From the NCBI GenBank assembly GCA_013152795.1, contig JAADFS010000217.1, positions 1 through 6,905 on the forward strand: 6,905 nt of DNA, in the 5' to 3' direction. The notes beneath the pieces were generated by a model. It made no database searches, was not told the origin of the DNA, and saw nothing but the letters and a program-made list of their open reading frames with translations. A program made the position numbers and the translations under genes. The DNA is from Deferribacteres bacterium. GTDB lineage: Bacteria > Nitrospirota > Thermodesulfovibrionia > UBA6902. Below, piece after piece: positions 1 through 5,816 of this stretch (position 1 is the first letter of the stretch; each line of letters starts with the position of its first letter).

Positions 1-1209
1 TCGAGCCTGCGGAGCCGCATGCAGCAACTGTCGGATGAACAGCGGTTTGAAGAGGCCGCCGCAGTCAGGGACAGCCTGATCGCCATTGAAAAGGCATGGG
101 AATCACAGCGTGTAACGGCACCGGAACTCGGGGATATGGATGTGATCGGTCTTTACAGGGAAGAAAAGGAGGCCTCTGTATTCATACTTTTCATAAGAAA
201 CGGCGCGGTGATAGGCCAGAAAGACTTCTTCCTCAGAAAGCTCGGGGATATGCCGGATAAGGAGATAGTGGCGGGTTTTATGGAACAGTTCTACCTGAAG
301 GAAATGCTCATTCCGCCGAAGATAATCATTCCCGTCAAGGCACGCCTGAGCACACAGAGGCAATGGTTGAGCCGGAAGAGGGGCGGGCCGGTACAGGTCG
401 GGCCTGCAAAAAGCGCTGAAGAAGAGAAAGTCCTCAACATGGCCAATGAAAATGCCTTTTACTCGTTCAGGAGACACAGGGATACTGCACCGGACGAAAC
501 GCTCCATGAGGTAAAGAGGCTGCTCGGCCTGGAGACGGTTCCCGAAAGGATCAGTGCCGTTGATGTATCCAACATATCGGGATCAGAGGCCGTGGGAGCG
601 GTCGTTGTATATGAAAAGGGGAAATTCAGGAAGGAAGGCTACCGGCTCTTCAGGATAAAGACCGTTGATGGAATAAATGATTTCGCCATGATAGGCGAGG
701 TGGTGGGCAGGTATCTGAAGGGCTTCCTCGAAGACGGCGACAGCCTGCCGCAACTCATACTGGTTGACGGTGGAAGGGGTCAACTGGAGGCTGCAATGAA
801 TGTTATGAGAGACTCAGGCCTTGCCGTGGAAATTGCGGCGATCGCAAAGGCAAGAGACGCCGAGCCTGACAGGGAGGGCCTGATACGCACCGATGTGGAC
901 AGGATTTACCTGCCCGGCCGGACAGGGCCTGTCTACCTTGAGCCTTTCCTGGCATCCACACACCTGCTGCAGAAGATCCGTGACGAGGCGCACCGCTTTG
1001 CCGTCAGCTACCACAAAAAGCTCCGCACAAAGAGGACCCTTGAATCACCTCTTGAAAAAATAAAGGGGATCGGGAAAAAAAGGCGGCTGCTCCTGCTGAG
1101 GCACTTCGGGAGCATAGAGGCGATCAGGAAGGCATCAATAGAGGAGATAGCATCCCTTAAGGGAATGAACAAAAAGATTGCCGGGGAGTTAAAGGAAGCA
1201 CTCAAGTAG
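1..1209 (+). CDS. uvrC: UvrABC excinuclease subunit C, C-terminal part (5' end outside window)
   Basis: UvrC makes the 3' and 5' incisions around bulky DNA lesions after UvrB loading, in the cytoplasm. The frame is open from base 1, so the N-terminal GIY-YIG nuclease lies upstream of the window. Numbering from the first visible Met (position 19): a UVR motif that contacts UvrB covers about residues 1-30 (QQLSDEQRFEEAAAVRD). The RNase H-like endonuclease domain follows, at about 40-335. Its expected catalytic residues are visible: D182 in AVDVSNISGS, D221 in INDFAMIG, D250 in LILVDGGRGQ and H325 in IRDEAHRF. Tandem helix-hairpin-helix motifs are at about 345-396 (IKGIGKKRRLLLLRHFGS, then SLKGMNKKIAGEL). 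It ends at TAG 1207-1209. No frameshift or missing key residue is seen in the visible part. The only neighbour in the window is the convergent higBA locus. Confidence 0.97.
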   Translation, partial: SSLRSRMQQLSDEQRFEEAAAVRDSLIAIEKAWESQRVTAPELGDMDVIGLYREEKEASVFILFIRNGAVIGQKDFFLRKLGDMPDKEIVAGFMEQFYLKEMLIPPKIIIPVKARLSTQRQWLSRKRGGPVQVGPAKSAEEEKVLNMANENAFYSFRRHRDTAPDETLHEVKRLLGLETVPERISAVDVSNISGSEAVGAVVVYEKGKFRKEGYRLFRIKTVDGINDFAMIGEVVGRYLKGFLEDGDSLPQLILVDGGRGQLEAAMNVMRDSGLAVEIAAIAKARDAEPDREGLIRTDVDRIYLPGRTGPVYLEPFLASTHLLQKIRDEAHRFAVSYHKKLRTKRTLESPLEKIKGIGKKRRLLLLRHFGSIEAIRKASIEEIASLKGMNKKIAGELKEALK

Positions 1210-1238
1210 ACCTTAATCTTGCATAAATGGCAAGGAGA

Positions 1239-1273
1239 GTTCCGGGTTACGAGTTGCGGGTTGCGGGTTCAAC
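1239..1273. repeat. Heptanucleotide tandem array, five units
   Basis: Five consecutive 7-base units start with GTT: GTTCCGG, GTTACGA, two identical GTTGCGG units, then GTTCAAC. Read in the phase TNCGRGT, the consensus matches the array at 5781-5815 read on the minus strand. It sits 29 bases after the uvrC stop codon. It is a degenerate simple-sequence array; no function can be read from it. Confidence 0.75.
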
Positions 1274-1305
1274 GGCTGTAAGGCGATGGGATAAAGGCCG
1301 TTCTC

Positions 1306-1328
1306 CGTGTCGGTTAAGCGTGTCGGTT
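1306..1328. repeat. Direct repeat of 10 bp (CGTGTCGGTT), two copies
   Basis: CGTGTCGGTT occurs at 1306-1315 and again at 1319-1328, separated by AAG. The second copy runs into a T-rich stretch (about 1327-1345). No strong stem precedes these Ts, so I do not call it a terminator. Confidence 0.6.
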
Positions 1329-1478
1329 TTTGTTGTTTGTCTTTTACGGTCACGAGCAACGGACACGAATCACGGAAACTTGATATGCCGTGCGGGATAT
1401 TCCCTGAAAGTATCGCAGATAAAGTTTTTACGGCAGGCCCTCCTGCCCGCATGCGATATCTTTATGCCACTGTAAGGT

Positions 1479-1769
1479 TTATACAGCTATTGCTTTAAGT
1501 TCTTGAACTTTCGGCGATTTCTTGGCTGCAATCCAGAGGTCCAGCTTTGCCTGCATATACAACCAACTCTCAGCAGAGGTATTAGTTGCCTTTGCTATTC
1601 TTACCGCCATTTCAGGACTCAATGATGCCTTGCCATTCAGTAAGGCAGACAAAGTTTTTCTGGTAACTCCCAGTCGTTTAGCAGCTTCAGTTACTGTAAG
1701 CCCCAGGGGCTTGATAACTTCTTCTCGCAAAATTTCTCCCGGATGAGCAGGCTTTCTTTTTCCAACCAT
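1479..1769 (-). CDS. higA: HigA-family antitoxin, XRE-type HTH regulator
   Basis: This 96-residue protein matches the usual length and layout of the HigA addiction-module antidote family, which neutralises the HigB mRNA-cleaving toxin and represses its own operon. The N-terminal KPAHPGEILREEVIKPLGL stretch (6-24) is characteristic of the family. A Cro/C1-type helix-turn-helix follows at about 25-46 (TVTEAAKRLGVTRKTLSALL), then the NGKASLSPEMAVRIAKA segment and a helical C-terminus (SAESWLYMQAKLDLW). The ATG start is well supported by AAGGAGGG at 1777-1784, seven bases upstream. It lies 19 bases downstream of the stop codon of the broken higB, the normal toxin-first order, and would be transcribed from the promoter at about 2087-2115. 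The reading frame is intact. With its partner toxin inactive, it may be an orphan antitoxin or a plain transcriptional repressor. Confidence 0.93.
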   Translation of the reverse strand: MVGKRKPAHPGEILREEVIKPLGLTVTEAAKRLGVTRKTLSALLNGKASLSPEMAVRIAKATNTSAESWLYMQAKLDLWIAAKKSPKVQELKAIAV

Positions 1770-1776
1770 GTTATGT

Positions 1777-1784
1777 CCCTCCTT
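1777..1784 (-). promoter_or_regulatory. Strong Shine-Dalgarno of higA
   Basis: AAGGAGGG on the minus strand with a 7-base spacer to the higA ATG. It fixes the start codon and shows that higA can be translated independently of the disrupted upstream higB frame. Confidence 0.85.
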
Positions 1785-1788
1785 TTAA

Positions 1789-2078
1789 CTAATGGTAATC
1801 ACGATAATCAACGAAGATTGCATCATTCCCTTCAAAACTGAATGTAACTCGCCAATTACCACTTACCGAGACCGCCCAAGTGCCTTTTTCCTTTCCTTAT
1901 AAGCTCGTGTAGTTTAAAGCCCGGCAAGTTCATATCACGAGGTTCTACAGAAGCATCCAAACGGTCGAGGATTCGTCCAAGCCGGGGGGCGTGCTTAACA
2001 TTAATTCCTCTCTTATCTCCGTCATAAAAATACTTTTCCAATCCTTTGTGTTTGAAAGAGTTTGAAAGATCGTATCAT
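1789..2078 (-). pseudogene. higB: HigB-family toxin (RelE/ParE superfamily), two frameshifts
   Basis: HigB toxins are small ribosome-dependent mRNA endonucleases of the RelE fold. Three frames together give a complete 92-residue HigB. It starts ATG ATA CGA TCT TTC AAA (MIRSFK) at 2078, continues HKGLEKYFYDGDKRGI through LPGFKLHEL in a second frame, and ends KGTWAVSVSGNWRVTF...VDYRDYH in a third, with TAG at 1789-1791. The first break is an exact 10-base tandem duplication (2050-2059 and 2060-2069); removing one copy restores MIRSFKHKGLEK. The second is one extra base near 1899; removing it turns HELIRKGKRH into HELKGKEKGTWAV, matching the family. Total length minus these 11 bases is exactly 93 codons. 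The middle frame could start only at a TTG (2041) with no visible SD, giving 61 residues without the C-terminal SGNWR core. An inactive toxin is therefore likely, barring assembly error. Confidence 0.88.
2050..2069. repeat. 10-bp perfect tandem duplication inside higB
   Basis: GTTTGAAAGA appears twice in immediate succession on the plus strand (2050-2059 and 2060-2069). It interrupts the higB frame after codon 6 or so. Collapsing it to one copy rejoins the start codon with the conserved N-terminus. Confidence 0.9.
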
Positions 2079-2086
2079 TGCTTTGA

Positions 2087-2115
2087 ATTATATCATGTTA
2101 CGCGTAACGTTACAA
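2087..2115 (-). promoter_or_regulatory. sigma70-type promoter of higBA
   Basis: On the minus strand, a TTGTAA -35 element (2110-2115) is followed by a 17-base spacer and a perfect TATAAT -10 box (2087-2092). The predicted transcription start, about 6-8 bases further on, falls near 2079-2081, almost on the higB ATG at 2078. The higB mRNA may therefore be leaderless or nearly so, in keeping with the lack of any Shine-Dalgarno there. Confidence 0.75.
2097..2113. promoter_or_regulatory. Overlapping palindromic operator, likely HigA binding site
   Basis: Two perfect palindromes overlap within 17 bases: GTTACGCGTAAC (2097-2108) and GTAACGTTAC (2104-2113). Both are built of GTTAC/GTAAC half-sites. 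They fill most of the promoter spacer and run into the -35 box. HigA proteins repress their own promoters as dimers at such inverted repeats. The assignment to this HigA is inference from position. Confidence 0.7.
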
Positions 2116-2148
2116 GTTTCAGTCATTACGAAACAATATTTCTTAAGT

Positions 2149-3348
2149 CTACCCCCGCAGGCGCACGCGTATGCCGTCTTTCACGGAACCGCCCGGGTGG
2201 GTGATTACCATATCCCCTTCGGCAAGCCCTGATATGACCTCTGCGCTCAGTCCGTTTCTGTGCCCTGTCCGTATCTCCCTGAGCCTTGCCTTGCCGCCTG
2301 AAAGTACAAATACCGCCCAGCCCTCGTTGTAGCGGAACAGGGCGCTTGTCGGCACCTGAAGCACATCGTCGCCTTCCCAGAGTATGAAAGCCGCCTCCAC
2401 CCGGTAAGCATCCCCGAGCCGCCGCCATTTTTCATAAGGGGAAACGATATCGGATATGACAAGGGTCCGCTGCTCCTCCACCCCGAGGGCCGACACCCGG
2501 GTGAATCCCGCGGGTTCAACCACACGGACCCTGCCTTTAAGCGGCGCTTTGCCGCCCCATCGTTTGAAAATCACTGGTGTTCCCGGGCTGATTTTCACGG
2601 CATCCGCCGAAAGCACCTCGACTTCTACTTCAAGGGCGCGGGTGTCGCCTATCTCAATCAGGGCCTGCCCTGCCCTTACCACGCCTTCGCTTTTATGGTG
2701 GATTCTGAGGACCCTGCCGCTGACAGGGGATTTAATCAGGAGTGTCTCGGTGGATTCCTCCCCGGATGCGGCGGAGTATTTTAATACAGTATGGGCGGCC
2801 TCCATCTTATACCGGGCCACATCTGCCGCAAACACGGCTGAGCGAAGCATGGCCTCTGCCTCGCGGGCAGCGGCATCAGCCCTGTCCACCTGCTCGCGGG
2901 TGACGAGATTGTCATTGAACAACTGTTTTAAACGTTCAAGTTCCTTTTTCGCAAGTCCTGCCCTCGCCTCCGCAGCCCGGACCTTCTCCTCTGCCGCCTT
3001 CAGCGCCGCCTTCGCCGCTGCCGCGCGCGCCACGGCTTCAGCCCGGCTGCGCGGATCGAGCATAGGAGAGCGGAGCGGCTCCACCTCGGCAACCACCTCC
3101 CCCTTTTTCACGGGGTCACCTCCTTCAAGGCTGATACGGCGGGCAAAGCCAGAAACCGGAGCGGATATGATAAAACGGTCTCTGACCCGGGTCCTGCCCT
3201 CTTCATCCACAGTGACCCTCATATGCCCCCTCTCTACCCTCACGGCCTCCACAGGCACCGGCCGGGGCATGAACCCGTAACCAAGCGCGGCTATGACCGC
3301 CGCGGCTGTGAGGTACAACCATATCCGTCTTCGTACCAGCACCTGCAT
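2149..3348 (-). CDS. Periplasmic adaptor (HlyD/MacA-like membrane fusion protein)
   Basis: This 399-residue adaptor would link the inner-membrane ABC exporter encoded just upstream to an outer-membrane channel. A positively charged N-terminus and one membrane-spanning or signal-anchor segment lie at about 9-27. The two half-lipoyl motifs are at about 58-92 (ISAPVSGFARRISLEGGDPVKKG) and 203-236 (IKSPVSGRVLRI, then GVVRAGQALIEIGD). Between them is a long Ala/Glu/Arg-rich alpha-helical coiled coil, about 100-195, containing LVTREQVDRA. A beta-barrel domain (237-322) and a membrane-proximal domain (330-399; VPTSALFRYNEGWAVFVL, then GLAEGDMVITHPGG) complete the usual order. Its ATG directly abuts the permease stop codon (TAAATG), with GGGAG upstream inside the permease gene, so the two are probably translationally coupled. 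Substrate cannot be read from the sequence. It ends with TAG at 2149-2151, and no clear terminator follows before the higBA promoter. Confidence 0.92.
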   Translation of the reverse strand: MQVLVRRRIWLYLTAAAVIAALGYGFMPRPVPVEAVRVERGHMRVTVDEEGRTRVRDRFIISAPVSGFARRISLEGGDPVKKGEVVAEVEPLRSPMLDPRSRAEAVARAAAAKAALKAAEEKVRAAEARAGLAKKELERLKQLFNDNLVTREQVDRADAAAREAEAMLRSAVFAADVARYKMEAAHTVLKYSAASGEESTETLLIKSPVSGRVLRIHHKSEGVVRAGQALIEIGDTRALEVEVEVLSADAVKISPGTPVIFKRWGGKAPLKGRVRVVEPAGFTRVSALGVEEQRTLVISDIVSPYEKWRRLGDAYRVEAAFILWEGDDVLQVPTSALFRYNEGWAVFVLSGGKARLREIRTGHRNGLSAEVISGLAEGDMVITHPGGSVKDGIRVRLRG

Positions 3349-5649
3349 TTACTCCCTTGTCTTCAGGACCGCGATGAGGTCGAGGCGATCCAGTTTGTAC
3401 CGCACGATAAGGCCCGAGATACACGCAGACACGAGCACCACTGTGGCTGCAAACGCATATGTATTCATCTCCAGGATCAGGGGCACCCTGTACAGGTCCG
3501 TCTTCAGACTCTCGGCTATATAAGCGCACATGCCGCGGCCGATGAGAAAACCCGCTGGTACGGCCGCAAGCGCAAGCACGCCCAGTTCGCCGAGAAGTAT
3601 GTATGCTATCTCTCCCTTTGTGAAACCCAGCACGCGCAGGCTCGCCAGTTCCCTGCTGCGCTCTGAAAGCGCTATCCTGGCGCTGTTGTATACTACCCCA
3701 AAGGCGATTATACCTGCAAGGAGAGTGTTTATGAAAGTAAATATAAGCATTGTCTCAGCCATGGTATCGTAGAAATTTCTGATCGCCTTTTCCCTCACCT
3801 CTGTGCCAGCAATCCGGGGCATGCCCTTGAGTCTTGCAAATATTCGGGGCTGGTAAATCGGGTCGGCCGACAGGTAGACGCCGGAGATTGCATTACCCTC
3901 GTGCATGATGCGGTTAAGGGCGGAAATGTCCATGTAGGCCGAAACGCCGATAAACTGGCTGACAAGGGCCGCCACAGGCACATCCACCACAGGCCGGCCG
4001 CCCTCCAGTACCTCAATGGTCAACCGGTCACCTTCGCGCACGCCGAGCATCTCGCCGAGATAGTCGGTCAGTACAATGCCCGAGGGCGGCAGCTCCACCG
4101 GCCTCAGGTCCGCATCAAGCAGGCGGCGGAGGTCGCCGCCCGGCTCCAAGCCCTGGATGGCAATGCGGTAGCTGCGGTTCCGGAAACGCAGGCGCGCATA
4201 TACCGTCCTGAATATCTCGCCGTGCTGCACCCCCTCAAGGCCCTGAAGATCATATAATGCCCTTCTTGAGGTGGGTTTGATAAAGGTAACCGCAAGGTCC
4301 TCCCGCTGTGACAGCCCGAACTGGACATCCACCATATAGTCCAGCGCATCCTCCTGAAAGCTGCCCACCATCATAATGGCGACGGCAAAGGCCATACCCG
4401 TGACAGTAAGTAGCGACTTGACGGGCCTGCGCCCGATATGCCTTATGATCATGCGGTCAGGCTGCGACAGTATGCGCTTAAGCCCCAGCCGCTCCGCAAG
4501 GGTCTCCCTGTACCTTGCAGGGGCCTCGGGCCGCATGGCCTGGGCAGGGGGCAGCAGGGCGGCCCTGCGCACAGAGTGCAGGGTGCCCAGTATTGCAGCG
4601 CCTCCGCTCACAAGCGCTGCAACAACGGCAACCGCGGGCCTCAGCTCATATTTCAGGAACGGAAAGCGGTAAAACTCCATATAGACAGTGCTCAGGTACC
4701 GGCCCAGCCAGTATCCGCCGGCTGTGCCCACCGCCACCCCAAAGAGTATGATCAGAAATATCAGCTTGACAAAGTGCATGCCTATGTCGAGATTGCTGTA
4801 ACCGAATGCCTTGAGGACCGCGATCTCCTCCCTCTGAATGCTGACAAGCCTGCTTACAACCACATTCAGGAGGAAAGCAGCCACACCAAGGAATATGACG
4901 GGGAATATGGCTGCCATGCGTTCGAGCTGTTTGAACTCCTCGGAAAGGTAGCGGTGTGAAAGCTGATCCTTGCGGCCGTAGGCGCCGAGCCCCCCATAGG
5001 GCCTGAGCACCTCATCAAGCCGGTCTATTACATCATTAATATCCGCTCCGGCCGACAGTGTCAGTGCAACATCATTGAAGGCGCCTTTCATGTCATAGGC
5101 GGTTGCAAGCGCCGTCCTTCCCATCCACATTACGCCGTAGCGTTTGAAATCAGGGAACATGGCCCCCGGCGGCATCTGATATATATGTTCGGGGGAGAGG
5201 GCGATCCCCACAATTGTGAAGGTCTTCCTCCTGCCGTTGATAATGATTCCCAGTTTATCGCCGGGTTTAAACCCGTGCGCCTCTGCAAATGCCTCGCCTA
5301 TAACAACCTCGTTGTCCCTGAAAGGCTCAACCAGCCTCCCCTGCCGCAGGTAGAGCTTGTTGAGCAGTGACTCACCCGTATCCGGGAGAGAAAAAATATC
5401 TCCAGTGACAGGGTCCGGGAACCCACTGATGTCGATGTTCACCGATGCCGCCACGCGGGTCTGGACCACGTCAACTCCCGGTATCTCGAGGATGCGCCGC
5501 CGCACCCTCCCGGGGGCGCGTTTCAGCGAAGCGAACACATCGGCAAAGCGGTAGTCCCTGTAAAAGGCCGCCTGTGTCAGGCGGAGTGACTGCATGGTGC
5601 TGACAGACATGATAAAGGTGGAGACACCGCTTGCAATCACCGATGGCAA
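3349..5649 (-). CDS. ABC transporter permease, FtsX/MacB type (5' end frameshifted)
   Basis: This is the inner-membrane permease subunit of an exporter, or possibly a lipoprotein- or substrate-extruding machine of the FtsX superfamily. The frame gives 766 residues from a TTG start. It has two FtsX domains, at about 245-365 (KQLERMAAIFPVIFLGVAAF, EEIAVLKAFGYS) and 632-760 (SARIALSERSRELASLRVLGF, then VRYKLDRLDLIAVLK). Large periplasmic MacB-type domains lie at about 20-240 and 435-625. Predicted membrane segments are at about 249-269, 293-318, 337-358, 412-432, 633-656, 681-707 and 731-750. The protein opens inside TM1 (VIASGVSTFIMS), which is abnormal: the missing start lies in another frame at 5642-5707. 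An AAGGA seven bases before the TTG could allow weak initiation, but the product would lack the cytoplasmic N-terminus and part of TM1. The rest of the gene shows no further lesion, which suggests recent damage or an assembly error. Confidence 0.9.
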   Translation of the reverse strand: MPSVIASGVSTFIMSVSTMQSLRLTQAAFYRDYRFADVFASLKRAPGRVRRRILEIPGVDVVQTRVAASVNIDISGFPDPVTGDIFSLPDTGESLLNKLYLRQGRLVEPFRDNEVVIGEAFAEAHGFKPGDKLGIIINGRRKTFTIVGIALSPEHIYQMPPGAMFPDFKRYGVMWMGRTALATAYDMKGAFNDVALTLSAGADINDVIDRLDEVLRPYGGLGAYGRKDQLSHRYLSEEFKQLERMAAIFPVIFLGVAAFLLNVVVSRLVSIQREEIAVLKAFGYSNLDIGMHFVKLIFLIILFGVAVGTAGGYWLGRYLSTVYMEFYRFPFLKYELRPAVAVVAALVSGGAAILGTLHSVRRAALLPPAQAMRPEAPARYRETLAERLGLKRILSQPDRMIIRHIGRRPVKSLLTVTGMAFAVAIMMVGSFQEDALDYMVDVQFGLSQREDLAVTFIKPTSRRALYDLQGLEGVQHGEIFRTVYARLRFRNRSYRIAIQGLEPGGDLRRLLDADLRPVELPPSGIVLTDYLGEMLGVREGDRLTIEVLEGGRPVVDVPVAALVSQFIGVSAYMDISALNRIMHEGNAISGVYLSADPIYQPRIFARLKGMPRIAGTEVREKAIRNFYDTMAETMLIFTFINTLLAGIIAFGVVYNSARIALSERSRELASLRVLGFTKGEIAYILLGELGVLALAAVPAGFLIGRGMCAYIAESLKTDLYRVPLILEMNTYAFAATVVLVSACISGLIVRYKLDRLDLIAVLKTRE

Positions 5650-5707
5650 GCGCCTGTCCTTTCATGCCCCACAGGTCGCGCAGGATTTTGCGGTCTATCG
5701 TCTTCAT
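5642..5707 (-). pseudogene. Frameshifted first 22 codons of the FtsX-type permease
   Basis: ATG at 5705-5707 starts a 22-residue piece, MKTIDRKILRDLWGMKGQAL plus AI. This is the normal cytoplasmic N-terminus and start of TM1 for this permease family. Homologues usually continue ALVIASGV. Here a single base (5641) separates the ATC codon from the GTG that begins VIASGV in the main permease frame, so about five bases appear to be missing. Continuing in its own frame, it reads 56 more unrelated residues and stops at 5471-5473. Restored, the permease would have about 787 residues. No strong Shine-Dalgarno is visible before this ATG. Confidence 0.8.
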
Positions 5708-5737
5708 GGCGTCTATTGCTTTAACTTAATAAGAATT

Positions 5738-5765
5738 CAGGAGTCAGAAGCCAGGAGCCAGAATG
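5738..5765. repeat. Heptanucleotide tandem array, CAGRAGY type, four units
   Basis: Four successive 7-base units begin with CAG: CAGGAGT, CAGAAGC, CAGGAGC and CAGAATG. Consensus is CAGRAGY with one divergent last unit. The sequence differs from the other two arrays but the unit length is the same. Confidence 0.75.
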
Positions 5766-5780
5766 AAAAGACAGAACAGC

Positions 5781-5815
5781 ACTCCGAACTCCGAACTTTG
5801 AACTCTGAACTCTTC
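5781..5815. repeat. Heptanucleotide tandem array, ACTCCGA type, five units
   Basis: Five 7-base units occur in a row: ACTCCGA twice, then ACTTTGA, ACTCTGA and the degenerate ACTCTTC. The reverse complement phase (TCGGAGT) fits the TNCGRGT consensus of the array at 1239-1273, 4.5 kb away. It ends two bases before the ATPase stop codon. Confidence 0.8.
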
Positions 5816-5816
5816 C

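Larger units (their letters stand above)
1210..1478. other. Intergenic region between convergent uvrC and higA, rich in short repeats
   Basis: No credible gene was found in these 269 bases. Short open frames exist on both strands but lack recognisable protein character and a ribosome binding site. The region holds a five-unit heptad array (1239-1273), an exact 10-base direct repeat (1306-1315 and 1319-1328) and a degenerate set of CACGRA-type units at about 1351-1377. A short inverted repeat lies at 1432-1447 (GGCAGG, 4-base loop, CCTGCC) without a following T run on either strand. No convincing rho-independent terminator was found for either convergent gene. Confidence 0.6.
5708..5816. other. 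109-bp gap inside the exporter cluster holding two heptad arrays
   Basis: This gap separates the ATPase stop codon from the original permease start. The neighbouring junctions in the cluster are much tighter: 16 bases between protease and ATPase, and none between permease and adaptor. About 63 of its bases are heptanucleotide arrays. No ORF, convincing promoter or terminator was found. Confidence 0.65.

Noticed and set aside
1432..1447. Inverted repeat GGCAGG/CCTGCC considered as a terminator for uvrC or higA
   Set aside because: The stem is only 6 bp and neither strand has a T run after it.
1227..1475. 82-codon plus-strand frame and an overlapping minus-strand frame between uvrC and higA
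   Set aside because: The frames run through the heptad array and degenerate repeats, have no Shine-Dalgarno and resemble no protein family.
1522..1746. Plus-strand frame antisense to higA
   Set aside because: It is a shadow of a well-supported HigA gene with its own strong ribosome binding site.
2116..2134. GTTTC/GAAAC inverted repeat after the adaptor gene considered as an operon terminator
   Set aside because: It has a 5-bp AT-rich stem with a 9-base loop and no U tract, too weak to call.
2456..3280. 274-codon open frame on the plus strand, antisense to the adaptor gene
   Set aside because: It is Ser/Ala/Thr/Arg-rich with no domain character, as expected opposite a GC-rich Ala/Glu coiled-coil gene. 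The minus-strand adaptor has a complete set of family motifs.
4438..4959. 173-codon plus-strand frame antisense to the permease
   Set aside because: It is His/Gln/Ala-rich with no recognisable domain, and lies opposite continuous FtsX-type coding sequence.
5720..5770. Possible separate promoter for the permease in the AT-rich end of the gap
   Set aside because: TATTAA-like boxes exist on the minus strand, but no acceptable -35 box at the right spacing could be identified.
5738..5815. Tandem repeats considered as a CRISPR array
   Set aside because: Units are 7 bases with no spacers, and no cas genes are nearby.
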